IMG/VR virus record: IMGVR_UViG_3300040751_005239
Span: 1 to 47,662 of that record
Length of the DNA stretch: 47,662 nucleotides
Source: a virus
Strand: one strand, 5' to 3'
Below are positions 1-11,000 of this stretch, piece after piece; the first letter of the stretch is position 1, and every line of letters begins with the position of its first letter. The translations under genes were made by a program, and so were the position numbers. The notes under the pieces are model-generated. The model was not told the DNA's origin, made no database searches, and saw nothing but the letters and a program-made list of their open reading frames with translations.

Positions 1-1731
1 TACGCCTAATTCAATTTCATACAGGTGATTATTTGCAACGTTTCTTACAATCTTATTATTGACAGATAAATCTATTATTGATTTTTTTAAACAGTACTTC
101 TCAATAAAAGAATTTGAGCTAATTATTTGATTTCCAAATTTATCTTGAACTTCTATTTTATATTCATAAACGTCTTTATCTTCAACATCACTATCAATAA
201 TAGATGTATTGGTATTACTATTTAATATTGTATATTTGTTTTGCCCGTTTGTTGCGATATTTTTGTATTCACGTTCTTTCTTGGTAAGATTTCTTTTTAA
301 AACAGCCAATCTTGAGTATTCTGAATTTATATTAATTACATTTATTAAGATTCCTTCATTAATATTTTCACAATAGAAATCTATTTTGTTTGTTTTGACT
401 AATTGATTGTTTCCTCTATAATGTGAAAATCTAGAATTAGAATATTCTTTTTGATCATATATACAATTTGCAATAAATGAATAGTTTTTGTTTTTACTTC
501 TTTTAAATTTTATATTTTTTGATTCTTTAGGCTTAACATCAACTGTTCCAATTTGAATATATCTGCTTTTTTTGTAATTATTGTTTTCTTTGATTCCAAT
601 TGTGTATCTTCTAGTTATTTTTTCGTTATTCGTAATTCTTGCAATAAAATTATTTTTTTGCTCATTAATTACATCAAAATCAAAATCAAATTCTGGAAAA
701 CCAAACTGATATGCCAATGAACCAATATTAAATCTTCCAAATTCTACTTCTTTTTTAATTCTTTTTTTATCATAAGTGATTGCCATTAGCGTGTATGTAT
801 CACTACTCGTTATGTAATCTTCACTTACTGTTATTATTCTTTTAACGTTTTCAATTCTATTTGAAAATGTTTGCAACTTTAAAGATGATTTACTATTAGT
901 ATCAAAATAACCTTTAATTGTTTCATTATGAATAGACTTTACATAATCAATTATTCTTTTTATATCTTGTGGTGCATATTGAAAACTAGTAATTCTTTTA
1001 TGTGAACCATTGATTCTATCTTTAAAACTTAAATTTCCCCTTTCTTTAGAAATGAATTTCTTAAGACCGGATGTTTTGTCAGAAATTATATTGAGCCCTA
1101 AGCCACTATATTTTTTAATTTTGGTCGATAATTGATTTATATTAATGTTTTCAGAGGTTCTTTGCCTATTATATTTTAAATAGTTTGTATTTTTTTTAGT
1201 TCTTTTTTCTGGAGACAACTCTATATTTGCATTAGGATCATTTTTAATTAAAACATACTTCTCAACTGTACCGAATGCATCATTATCTGTTATTGTGTTG
1301 TTTTTAACCTTGCTAACTACGGTTGTATCAATTTTTGCTAATATATCAATACTATCTAATGGGATTACTCCCAATTCAATAAATTGATTTCTTAATGCAT
1401 TTAGCATATTTTCGTTGGCATTTTGCAAATTTGTATTAACATAGTTTGGCTGCCCTGCTCTTTGTTCAACAGTCAATGCATTAACATTAAAAAACACGTC
1501 AGGAATTGCTTGATACCTTTTTATTATTTCTTCAGGAGGGGCTTTCGTAATAAACAAGTCAACACGAGAAATATCTCTTAAAATTGCATTTTTTTTATCA
1601 ATTGCAACATTTAATTCAAATGATACTTGATCTACGCCATTAGACCTTTTATATTCTATGATGCGACTAGGTTCAATATTTTTAATAATTTTTAAATTTC
1701 TTAATGAATCTGGTGTTATTAAATATGCCAT
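1..1731 (-). CDS. Large putative virion structural protein, C-terminus cut by window edge
   Basis: An open frame of 577 codons runs from an ATG at 1731 to the window edge without a stop, so the C-terminus is missing. The start lies 3 bases after the stop of the upstream gene. I do not recognise a family with certainty. The protein is rich in Asn, Lys and Ile. It has many short alternating beta-type stretches, and near the visible end a segment (YEYKIEVQDKFGN) resembles a fibronectin-III strand pair. Its place at the end of a run of baseplate and LamG genes suggests a tail or baseplate accessory protein; this is inference from context. Confidence 0.6.
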   Translation of the reverse strand, partial: MAYLITPDSLRNLKIIKNIEPSRIIEYKRSNGVDQVSFELNVAIDKKNAILRDISRVDLFITKAPPEEIIKRYQAIPDVFFNVNALTVEQRAGQPNYVNTNLQNANENMLNALRNQFIELGVIPLDSIDILAKIDTTVVSKVKNNTITDNDAFGTVEKYVLIKNDPNANIELSPEKRTKKNTNYLKYNRQRTSENININQLSTKIKKYSGLGLNIISDKTSGLKKFISKERGNLSFKDRINGSHKRITSFQYAPQDIKRIIDYVKSIHNETIKGYFDTNSKSSLKLQTFSNRIENVKRIITVSEDYITSSDTYTLMAITYDKKRIKKEVEFGRFNIGSLAYQFGFPEFDFDFDVINEQKNNFIARITNNEKITRRYTIGIKENNNYKKSRYIQIGTVDVKPKESKNIKFKRSKNKNYSFIANCIYDQKEYSNSRFSHYRGNNQLVKTNKIDFYCENINEGILINVININSEYSRLAVLKRNLTKKEREYKNIATNGQNKYTILNSNTNTSIIDSDVEDKDVYEYKIEVQDKFGNQIISSNSFIEKYCLKKSIIDLSVNNKIVRNVANNHLYEIELGV

Positions 1732-1734
1732 GGT

Positions 1735-2790
1735 CTACTCAAATATTAAGGTGAATAAATTAACAAAAGTAGGTGTATTAAAGTCATCAAAATATATTTT
1801 TCCTACATAGAAAACTCGTTTTTCTACATTTCTATTTTGATCATCTTTGACAAAGAAAGACCCACCATCGATTACATCTAATTTTTTAAATTTATCAAGA
1901 TGATTTTCATATATCTGAATTAGTATGTTATTCGATTGAGAAGTTTTTGAAAACTCAAAAATTTTATATTCTTTTTTAAGCGTTACATTATTTTCTTGAT
2001 AATCATAATCACCAATTAGATTTTGCAAAATTTGTTTTCTAGACTCAAAGTCTGCACCTTTTAAGGACCCGGGTGCTAATCTGTCAATAAAAGCTTTATT
2101 TCCTAATTCCTCAACAATATTTTCCCAACTTCCATTTTGCGTACTTCTATAATCTTCATATTCCCCAAATGAGGTACCGTCCTCATTAATTGGTGGTAAA
2201 AATGCAAAATTTGGAAGATGAGACAATTTTTTATCTAAAAAGAAAGGTTCAGCATCATTAACATTAATAATTTGATTTTTTGCGCCGTTTTCAAAAGGAA
2301 TACTGTTTCTAATAAAAAAGTTTGCACTAGTATTTGATAATTCAAATTCATTTTCAACATTAATTGATTCTTGTGTTGCAATAAAATGATTTTTTCTGAA
2401 ATTTTTAATAAAGATATTTGGCAAATCGTTTGCTAAACTAGCAAATTGAGACCCTGTTGATATTTTTAATTGATGTATATTTTCAGGTATTTGATCTTCT
2501 TTATTGAATATCTTGTCTCCTATAATGCTACCTGTAGGGGACATATCAAATTGTATTAATTTTCCTGAATCATCTGTTTCTAAGACAATTGAATTTTCTG
2601 GCCGTTCCATTGCTTCAAAATAAATGTTATTTGTAGCATCATCATAATTTTCTGATTTGTCATAATATGCATGCATATCGGTTGCAGAAGCATATTCGAC
2701 TCTTAATTTTCCGCTAGCAATTTGTCGCTTGCCTTCTTGCGTTACAACTAAGTCGATAAATCTTGTTTTCTTGTCTAATATTCCAGCCAT
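1735..2790 (-). CDS. Putative T4-like virion structural protein (351 aa)
   Basis: A complete 351-residue frame. The N-terminus (MAGILDKKTRFIDLVVTQEG followed by KRQIASGKLRVEYAS) has the form of a protein I recall from marine T4-like phages, where it is usually listed only as a structural protein. I cannot verify that here. No catalytic motif, signal peptide or membrane segment is visible. The upstream AAGGAA lies about 12 bases before the ATG, rather far for a ribosome site, and the 40-base gap before it is one of the larger ones in this block. Position between a LamG protein and another large structural frame supports a tail-associated role. Confidence 0.6.
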   Translation of the reverse strand: MAGILDKKTRFIDLVVTQEGKRQIASGKLRVEYASATDMHAYYDKSENYDDATNNIYFEAMERPENSIVLETDDSGKLIQFDMSPTGSIIGDKIFNKEDQIPENIHQLKISTGSQFASLANDLPNIFIKNFRKNHFIATQESINVENEFELSNTSANFFIRNSIPFENGAKNQIINVNDAEPFFLDKKLSHLPNFAFLPPINEDGTSFGEYEDYRSTQNGSWENIVEELGNKAFIDRLAPGSLKGADFESRKQILQNLIGDYDYQENNVTLKKEYKIFEFSKTSQSNNILIQIYENHLDKFKKLDVIDGGSFFVKDDQNRNVEKRVFYVGKIYFDDFNTPTFVNLFTLIFE

Positions 2791-2830
2791 ATTTTATATT
2801 TATTCCTTATAAAATTTTTACGATGATAAA

Positions 2831-5800
2831 CTAGCTACCCAATGTTGTTGTTTCAGCGTTAAATGCAATAAATTCTCTTGTAATGTATGTTCTATTTCTA
2901 GGTGTATCATCATCAATAAAAGGTATTGAACTGGTCATAAATTGATTTAAATTTGAGCTTTGGAAATAGAAAAAATCTAAAAAGAACTCTGTTTGTTTTT
3001 TCGTGTATGTTTTAACCCCTAATGCTGTAAAACTGCCGCTAACAAATAAACCCTGCGTCAATGCGACAGGAGGATCAAAATTAGCTTCAACACCATCATT
3101 GACCGGACCTGATGATATTACCTTGCTATCTTTTCCTTGCTGAAACATGTCTGCAAATTGACCAAAATGTTTATAATTGAATCTATACTTTGGTCTAAGA
3201 TCTTTAAATATATTTTGAGATGTATCGGCTAAATCATGGGTACGAATTAATGTCCCGTAAGAAGAATCATCATAATAATTGCCAACCAATATTCTAGAAT
3301 CTTCATATATTCTATCTTGATCACGGAACCTTAAATGTTTTTCTGACGATTTTGCAAAACTATAATAAATTTTAGCATTAGCAGTAGATATGCCAGGAAT
3401 ATCATCAAAAGATTGCAATCCTTTACTTGGGGTAAAAGTAAATAGACCTATCCTGGGAACAGGCCCTCCTTTTCTTAAGTCGTCTAAATCATTAACTCTA
3501 TATGCTGTACTTTCATTATTGACAAAATCAGATAAATTATTTGTTACAAAATCAGGACTATATGCATACGTGTACGTTGTTGAAAGAGGTACGTGTATTG
3601 ACATTCCTGGTACTCCAAAATTTGTTTGACCAATGATACTTCCTGTTAGCTCACCTCGATACGCAACTTGCCATTGGTCAACAACCTTTTCATCACCAAT
3701 TACATGTTCATAAACAGCACATGATGTTAAGTTTTGATTTACAGTTTCATGATATTCTTTATTTTCGACAACTTCAGATCCATAAAGTTGAAGTTTAGAT
3801 TTACCAAAAAGCGTCATTGAATTAAATGCCACTGAATCTGTTCCTGGGTCTGCACCCTTTCCAAAATCAGCAATTTGATTTGGAAACGGATATTGCCACC
3901 CTAAAATTAAATCATCATTAGGTAAAATCAAATAAGGGGAATTTAAAACCAGAGTTTCTGAATCTGTGCCTGTTTTTGTTTGCTTTGGTACAGTTCCTTT
4001 TTCTCCCGGGATGATAATATTTTCACCCGGTTTAATACTAGAAAAACCATTTACAATTGCACGTCCAGATTTAATACCACCATCAGAGCGAGAAGTACTA
4101 TCTTTACCATAAATCAATTGAAATATTTCCCCACCAGGCCTATAATATCTTGTAGAATATGACAAAGGATATTTTGAAACTAACTTTGAGTCTGATTTAA
4201 TTGAAAAACTCTGAGTCAAACTTAAATCATCGCGCATGTCTGAAATATTTACAACAGATAAGTTATCATAAGGTAATCCAGAAGAAACAAATTCTCCTGG
4301 TTCTTTTGAAATTATAGTTGTACTAATTCCATTGCTGGACCCAGCGGATGCAGTTATAAAAAATGCATTTTGACCAAAAGTTATTATTTCTCTATTTTCT
4401 TCTACATAAAAAGTTGAATTATCACCTTCGTTCAAGTAAGACGCTGTGGGTAAAGAAATATTATATTTGTATTGTTCATTTGAACCTGATTGAATATAAA
4501 CTTCTTTCTCATAATTATCTTTAAATTGCCTCATAATAAAAAATGTAGGCGTAACAATTTTAATTCTTGAGAATTGAGCCGTCAGGGATTTTGTACTATC
4601 ACCTCTAAGAAAGTTAGGATGTGTATACGCAAAACTCAATGAATGATTTGTCGATCCGGGTACTTCTATTTTTGTTTCAGAATCTAATACAATTTTCTCT
4701 AACAAAAAAGGCTTTGTGATTCCTAAGTCAGAAGCTTTAATTGTTTGACTACTTGTTGCATAATATTGAGCGCCAAAAGGGAAATTAAATTGATCAATCA
4801 TTTGATTGCTTAAAGCAAGTTGATCTTTTGACAAAAAAGAAAAATCATCACCCGTTGAATTAGATGCTGTTCCTAAAAGAGTAACGCCACTAAATCCTAC
4901 ACATGCACCGGTTAATATTGTTGCATAATTTGCAAATGAAGTATCATTACTATTAAAACCCCTGACAGGTTGGCCTCGTTTTTCCCATTTTTTTAGTATA
5001 TTATTCCAGTACACCATCAATTGAGATCCCTTTTCAGAAGTATCTGTTGATGCTAATGCTTCTGTTGTATCCAGTGGATTTGTCATACCAAAGGTTGTTT
5101 CTTCACTTGGGCTTAAATCAATTGTAAATTTTGTTTTACTTTTAGTTGGCGATGAAAAACCCGGATAAACAGATGGATTAACACCTTGGGATCTAAAAAA
5201 TTGATCTGTTATATCTTGTGTCAGCGTTTCATCAAATGCTGTGATTGTTTCACTAAAATCTTGAAATGGATTTGCAATGTCAGATATACCCTTAACTGCG
5301 CGACCTACTCCAGACAAATCAGAATCTGTATGTGGCGTAGATATAGACGCTGAAACAAATCTATTATGACCTGTTGCATGATTTAACAAAAGAGGATATC
5401 GTATATTTTGATTTGCATAATATATTTCAATTACCGGAATAGCCCATACTTTTTTAGAATTACTATCAAATGTTTCTTGAACAAATCTCAAATAATAAGC
5501 TTGCCCTGGGTCTGGAAAATCTTCTGCGTGTAATGTTATTCTTTTCCTGGGTGGTGTATTGACATCATAATCTTGACCATAGAATTCTCCAAATGCAGCA
5601 TCAGGAGTATATGTTGCTATTGTTGTTGGAGATGTAAATGAACTATCAGTACTAATTTGCAATTTTAATGTTTCAGTGCTATTTCCTTTTCTTAAATCCA
5701 ATAAGATAGCACCTTGATTATAAGGTCCTTGAATTAACTCAAAATACATTCTTGTAATATTTCTAATTGCTTTACTTGTCCTTAAGAATCTTTTACCTCC

Positions 5801-7021
5801 CGTTCCAGCCCCAGAAAATGTTGCACTTCGATCAATAATTTCTACACCTTCAGCACCTATCTGTGCCTCTCTACGAATTGTCATTCCTGTAGAAACTGCC
5901 CATTTATTACCATCAAATCCAGATTCATAAGTTATCAAGTCTGCAGTAGGCACTTTGGTAAAATCATCTTTAATTGAATCACCAAATTGAATTGGAAGAT
6001 CTTCATAAAATATATTATTTTTCCCAGAACGATCCTTGTCTCCCATTCGATGTTTTGTGGGATAACAACCAGGACGATTATCCATGCCTCTTATTTTAAT
6101 CCTGGGAGAAAGATCTGTATATCCAGAATTGTATGTAATTGTTTCGCTTATTAAATCATATTGTGCATAATAAATTGCTTTCACATGATCACTGGTTAAC
6201 TCTGTCCCCCATATAGCAAATTCTGCCATATCACCGTCGATTTCTGTATCTCCAGACCTAGATGCTCCAATGTGAAATTCTTCTGATATCGGTTCCATTG
6301 CGACATATCCAGACGAGTTATTTGTAACGACTGCTGTGGTGGTTAATTCATCTCCATCCAAGTAAAATCTAAATTCCGTCGCAGGATCTGCTCCTCCGCC
6401 ACCATCATAGGTCATAATAATATGATGCCAATCACCGTCTTCTAAATTAGCATTACTAACTCTTCTTTTAATAATATAAGAATTACTATCATCTCTTAAT
6501 TCTAGCGTTAAACTATTAGGATGAACTCCGGCTGAAGATGGTCTATAATAAGCATAATATTCAGAGTCAGTTGCATCGCTTGTTCTGCCCTTACCAAAAA
6601 GATATCTGTCTCCCGTTACTGTATACGGATTTGATAGTTTTACCCAAGTAGAAACTGAAAAAGCAGAATCTGAAGACCCGTTACCAAAAGTTATAATATT
6701 GTCTTCTGGAGTTGTTCCTGAAAAAGTTAAATTTACTTCTGTATTATTACTATCACTTGCAAGAAATGAAGTAATCGATCTTCCGCCAATTGAATTTGTA
6801 CTCCAAGTATCTACTTGCTCGTTTTCAGTAGAAACTGTCAATGTATGTGAAGAGGGATATGATGCAACGTTGTTGGCATTAGATACAGGAAATCTAATTA
6901 AAACTCTTAAGTTATTGCTTTGATTATACGAATAATCAGAACCACCTCCTGTTGCAGTAAAATCAGTTGTTAAATTAACCGGTCCTGTTTCTGTTGTTTG
7001 TACTGTTAATTTTCTTGGCAT
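2831..7021 (-). CDS. Large LamG-domain virion protein (1396 aa)
   Basis: A 1396-residue protein with a LamG/concanavalin-A-like domain at about residues 115-290. Visible hallmarks are the strand-rich FSVSTWVKL, then DGDWHHIIMTYDGG (196-209), FRFYLDGDEL (217-226), and a closing segment with DGDMAEFAIWGTEL. Such domains bind glycans or act as jelly-roll modules in phage adhesins. The remaining thousand residues are Ser/Thr/Asn-rich and beta-like, with no enzyme motif. It follows the 341-residue gene by 7 bases in the same transcription unit as gp6 and gp25, so a distal tail or receptor-binding role is likely. The exact role is inference. Confidence 0.7.
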   Translation of the reverse strand: MPRKLTVQTTETGPVNLTTDFTATGGGSDYSYNQSNNLRVLIRFPVSNANNVASYPSSHTLTVSTENEQVDTWSTNSIGGRSITSFLASDSNNTEVNLTFSGTTPEDNIITFGNGSSDSAFSVSTWVKLSNPYTVTGDRYLFGKGRTSDATDSEYYAYYRPSSAGVHPNSLTLELRDDSNSYIIKRRVSNANLEDGDWHHIIMTYDGGGGADPATEFRFYLDGDELTTTAVVTNNSSGYVAMEPISEEFHIGASRSGDTEIDGDMAEFAIWGTELTSDHVKAIYYAQYDLISETITYNSGYTDLSPRIKIRGMDNRPGCYPTKHRMGDKDRSGKNNIFYEDLPIQFGDSIKDDFTKVPTADLITYESGFDGNKWAVSTGMTIRREAQIGAEGVEIIDRSATFSGAGTGGKRFLRTSKAIRNITRMYFELIQGPYNQGAILLDLRKGNSTETLKLQISTDSSFTSPTTIATYTPDAAFGEFYGQDYDVNTPPRKRITLHAEDFPDPGQAYYLRFVQETFDSNSKKVWAIPVIEIYYANQNIRYPLLLNHATGHNRFVSASISTPHTDSDLSGVGRAVKGISDIANPFQDFSETITAFDETLTQDITDQFFRSQGVNPSVYPGFSSPTKSKTKFTIDLSPSEETTFGMTNPLDTTEALASTDTSEKGSQLMVYWNNILKKWEKRGQPVRGFNSNDTSFANYATILTGACVGFSGVTLLGTASNSTGDDFSFLSKDQLALSNQMIDQFNFPFGAQYYATSSQTIKASDLGITKPFLLEKIVLDSETKIEVPGSTNHSLSFAYTHPNFLRGDSTKSLTAQFSRIKIVTPTFFIMRQFKDNYEKEVYIQSGSNEQYKYNISLPTASYLNEGDNSTFYVEENREIITFGQNAFFITASAGSSNGISTTIISKEPGEFVSSGLPYDNLSVVNISDMRDDLSLTQSFSIKSDSKLVSKYPLSYSTRYYRPGGEIFQLIYGKDSTSRSDGGIKSGRAIVNGFSSIKPGENIIIPGEKGTVPKQTKTGTDSETLVLNSPYLILPNDDLILGWQYPFPNQIADFGKGADPGTDSVAFNSMTLFGKSKLQLYGSEVVENKEYHETVNQNLTSCAVYEHVIGDEKVVDQWQVAYRGELTGSIIGQTNFGVPGMSIHVPLSTTYTYAYSPDFVTNNLSDFVNNESTAYRVNDLDDLRKGGPVPRIGLFTFTPSKGLQSFDDIPGISTANAKIYYSFAKSSEKHLRFRDQDRIYEDSRILVGNYYDDSSYGTLIRTHDLADTSQNIFKDLRPKYRFNYKHFGQFADMFQQGKDSKVISSGPVNDGVEANFDPPVALTQGLFVSGSFTALGVKTYTKKQTEFFLDFFYFQSSNLNQFMTSSIPFIDDDTPRNRTYITREFIAFNAETTTLGS

Positions 7022-7028
7022 AATTACC

Positions 7029-8054
7029 TTACCTCTTTAATAAACCACTAAAAGATATTGAGTCAACCCCAAAAGATCTTTGCTCGTTTATTTGATAAAA
7101 CGGTGTAATCATAAAGCCGTTTTGTTTACTTTTAAAGCGTGTTCCTATTTCTGAATCATTTCTACTTGAAGAAACAAGTAATGTAGTTCTTTGACTAATT
7201 GTTAAATGATCATAATGGTTTGTAAACTCATCATCTTCGATAAAAGGAGAATTTTTATAAACTCCCTCAGACACATACCCACCAACAGGTTTAGTCAATA
7301 CTGTACTTTGACTGTCTTCATAGAAATCATGTTGTGTTTCATCAATTGAATATATATTATCCAAAAATGATGATCCTTTTTTACCATAAGTTGTATTTTG
7401 TGTTAATATCCAATTTCCTGCACCAAAAAGGCCTTTGGCACCTCTTATGTACATATCATTAATGCCGGAACTGATATGTGAAGATCTTACATGGAAAACA
7501 TCAATTGCGCCATCAATTGAAGCAACTTCCGGATTCATATACTGGCCAAAGCTTTTAAGTGTTTGATAAACATAAGGATAACCAGAAATTCTGCCTTGCG
7601 CTTTGTTTAAAAAACTAGCAGGTTCAGGTTTTCCTTCAAAATCATCAAAAGGAATTAATACATTTGTAGAATCTGTTGATGTTTTAAAACTTTTATTTTG
7701 TCCAAAATTATAAGACTCTATTGTATTATCAAAAAGATTATCTCCATCTGCAATTCTTTCTCTACCTAACGTTATATTAGGAGATAAAAGACTATTTCTA
7801 GCAAAATGTTGAATTGTTTTAATATCTTTTCCCATTCGAAAAAGATCAAAGTTATCACCATAGGTCGTTACAGCTTTTTCTTTTGTTCCTTCAACAGTTG
7901 TATCTTCAAATGTTTGTGTTAAAACTGCATTTACACGATCTAGCTGTTTTCCTATCAAAGCAGAAGGTGAAGTAGGTCCAGCACTTATTTCGTTAAACCT
8001 AACCTTGTCTATCTCTTGTGGTACTTTTATATCTTTATACTCTATTGTTGACAT
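7029..8054 (-). CDS. Putative tail structural protein, family not recognised
   Basis: A 341-residue protein without a recognised domain. It is polar and beta/loop-rich, with no membrane segment, cysteine cluster or nucleotide-binding motif. A strong AGGAGG ribosome site at 8059-8064 precedes the ATG at 8054. The gene sits between two large LamG-type proteins in the baseplate/tail operon, so I infer it is a virion component or assembly factor. Sequence alone does not allow a closer assignment. Confidence 0.6.
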   Translation of the reverse strand: MSTIEYKDIKVPQEIDKVRFNEISAGPTSPSALIGKQLDRVNAVLTQTFEDTTVEGTKEKAVTTYGDNFDLFRMGKDIKTIQHFARNSLLSPNITLGRERIADGDNLFDNTIESYNFGQNKSFKTSTDSTNVLIPFDDFEGKPEPASFLNKAQGRISGYPYVYQTLKSFGQYMNPEVASIDGAIDVFHVRSSHISSGINDMYIRGAKGLFGAGNWILTQNTTYGKKGSSFLDNIYSIDETQHDFYEDSQSTVLTKPVGGYVSEGVYKNSPFIEDDEFTNHYDHLTISQRTTLLVSSSRNDSEIGTRFKSKQNGFMITPFYQINEQRSFGVDSISFSGLLKR

Positions 8055-8058
8055 TTTT

Positions 8059-8064
8059 CCTCCT
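8059..8064 (-). promoter_or_regulatory. Strong Shine-Dalgarno site AGGAGG
   Basis: The minus strand reads AGGAGGAAAAATG, a full six-base match to the anti-Shine-Dalgarno sequence with 4 bases to the start at 8054. A TATAAT-like hexamer lies just upstream (8073-8078), but the best -35 candidate (TTGTTA) is only 14 bases away, so I do not call a promoter. Confidence 0.75.
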
Positions 8065-8080
8065 AAAGATAATTATACCT

Positions 8081-11000
8081 TTAACTTTTTTTAACAATTG
8101 CAGCATATTGACTTAAAAATAAATTACCTCTTGAGGGATCTCTAGGATGTGCCTTTAAGTAAATTTCATCATATAAATAACTTAATTTATGACGTTCTAA
8201 TACATGAGATTCATAAACTAAATTAATACCTAAAAAGTTTGTGTTTCTCGGTATTCTTTGATAAACTATTTCTGTGAATGTTGTATCTAGCCATCTAAAT
8301 ATTTCTCGATATCTATTTAAATCAATATCACTAATAAGATTTTCAAAGTATATTTTTCTTAATTCAATCAAATCAGGATAAGCAGAAGCAAAAACAAGAT
8401 TAGGTTTTCCTAATGCATTATCAAAAGCAGTAAAGTCTGAAAAAGCCCCTAAAATATTCTGATTTAATCCTTTCATTGCAGACATGTCCATTGAAAATCT
8501 TACATCGTCAAATACTTCTTCACTAGGACGTACTTCATTGATTGGTCCTATTTGAGCGTATTTATGATCGGGTAAAAGTGCAGTATCTTGCAAGCTTCGA
8601 ATTCTAACTTTAGTTTTTGCTGTATTTAAATCAAAATTAGGGGATAGCTCCTCATAAATTACGTACTCTGGATAAAATATATTTTTACTTGCTTCAAAAG
8701 CATATCCGGAAATATGTTTATTATTTTGAGAAAAATCAAATATTCTTATCTCGCCAGAAGAATCTGATGCTGATGTTGCTTGATCATGAGACGTTTGCAC
8801 TCTTAACCTTTGAAAGCTTCCTGTCTTAATTGTATTAAAATTATAATTTTGAATTGGATTTTTAACGCCCACAGAATTATGATTTTTTGCAAAAGATCTA
8901 AACTCGTCTAATGTAATCCCATAAGACCAAAAATTAATATTACTAACTTTGCCTGAGAAATATGTTTCTTTTTTATCACTTGTTTCAGAATTTAAAAATA
9001 AGCTTGTGTCATTAAAACTTTGTGATCCGATCATGACAAATGACCCAGACGAGTTATGTGTTGTTGAAACATTACTAAACAAACTATCACTGGCTTCTGA
9101 GAAGTAAGAAGATGTATAATAATTTTCTATCATTTCACCTGCATTATATTTTGCTGCTCTCAAGAAAATAGAACCGGTCAAGTTTGTATTTAAAACTTCA
9201 GAACATTCCCTACCAAAGCTAACTGCCCATGCATCATTGTCGTATAGATTTACTCCTGTTAATATCAATTGTGTTGTTGTGTTTAAGGAAGGACTATCAT
9301 TAATGCTCAAGATAAGATAATTAGAAGATTTATCTGTATGTAAATTTAAAATACAACCTTCAGCTGCGACGCTAGCGTGTGTTCCGGTTGTATGTAATCT
9401 TGCCAAACTTAAATCTTTTGTAATTCCGGAATCTATTACATAATTTGCCTGGTAAGTAAAAGATCCGCTTGTAAAAAGCCCGTCTGAGGTGTTATTGCTT
9501 ATTCCATGCGGTGAAAATAGTGCTTTGTTGACAAAAGTACCTCGAGGTTTTGGCGTTCCTATTTCTATTCTTGAACTAGACAAATAAGATGACATAATAT
9601 GCGGAGCAGTACTACTTTTACCTTGAGCATCTACAGACTCATTTTGATGATCAATTGATCCTGAGAAATTAATAAGATTTAAAATATCTTTTCTAATAGA
9701 CGTTGATTCTTCTAATGATTTTGTTTTTGCTCCTCCATATTCTCGTACATCAAATAAATTATCAGGCTCAACGCCAGCATTTCTAAAAACTGATTTTATG
9801 CTTTCAATTGTCCCTTTTTTCTTTTTTAAGAACGGAACATCTGACAATATTCTTCTCCAAATATTGTTTTGAATTGCATTTAAACTTTGAATTGCTTTTT
9901 CTGGGTTGTTAGATAAGTCAAAACCATCTAAAAATTGATCAAGTGTAGCAGATTCGAATATAAAAGGAAGAGTAATACCTAAATGCTTCGCAGATTTCTG
10001 AAGCAGAACATCCGGAACCGTATTTTTATCTTCATATGAAATTGAATTGATCAAAGAAAAACTATCAACAAATAATTTTAATTCATCAAAATATTTTGAC
10101 CACGTGTAAAGAAACTTAAGTAAGTTTTGAACACTTAAATTTGTTTGACTTTTTCGATCACTAATTGTCTTAATATTATCAAAAGTTTCATTAACCTTAC
10201 TTAAATTAGATTCAAAATTTTCAAAAACATTTCCGACGTCTAAATAATGTGGAGGAATTAATTTTGTTATAATATTAGGATTGCAATCATCATATTCAGA
10301 ACCGGTGGTAATTAAGCTATTGTAATAAGTTTCAACCGGTTCATAGTCAGGAAAAATAACAGGACACCTAGATAGGTTTTCAGAAATAACAGGTGTAAAA
10401 GATCCTGTTGCTCTATTTATTGTATAGTCAAAATTATATATTTTTGTTGTTAAACTATTTTGACTGCTGTCTAATGCAATGTCATTACCTGTATAATCGC
10501 CATAAGGTTCATTGAATCTAAAATGCAGTTTAAGATTATCTGTCGCATATAAAGTTTTGTCTTTTTCTTCCTGAATCGATTCTAATGTTTTTTCTTCATG
10601 AAAATACCTCAATTCGTCTAATGATCCGGAAAAACTTTGTTGGGGTGTAAATATTGTACTACTTGACAATCTTGCATTTTCACCTCTACCTATTGTCAAA
10701 TCAGCGGCTGAATAATTTAAAGAATTAAAAACGATACGATTACTAGAAGATACGACAGTACTCACCAAACTTGAAGTGTTATAGGTAATAAGTTTTGCTT
10801 CACCAAGTACATTGTCGTATACTGCAGAAACATGTTTGAATACACCTTTTTCAATGGAGGAGGTAACGTTCATATAGAAAGTTCCTGACGTGATTGCAAA
10901 TCCTATATCACATGTTGAAGTGCTATTTGAACTTGAAAGATATATTGTGGTATGATTCGCCAAACTGCTTCTTTTTTGGAAAATAATTTGATTATCATTT

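Noticed and set aside
2792-2804. AATAAATA-like sequence before the 351-residue structural gene as a late promoter
   Set aside because: It lies only a few bases before the ATG and would give a leaderless message; AT-rich gaps easily produce such matches.
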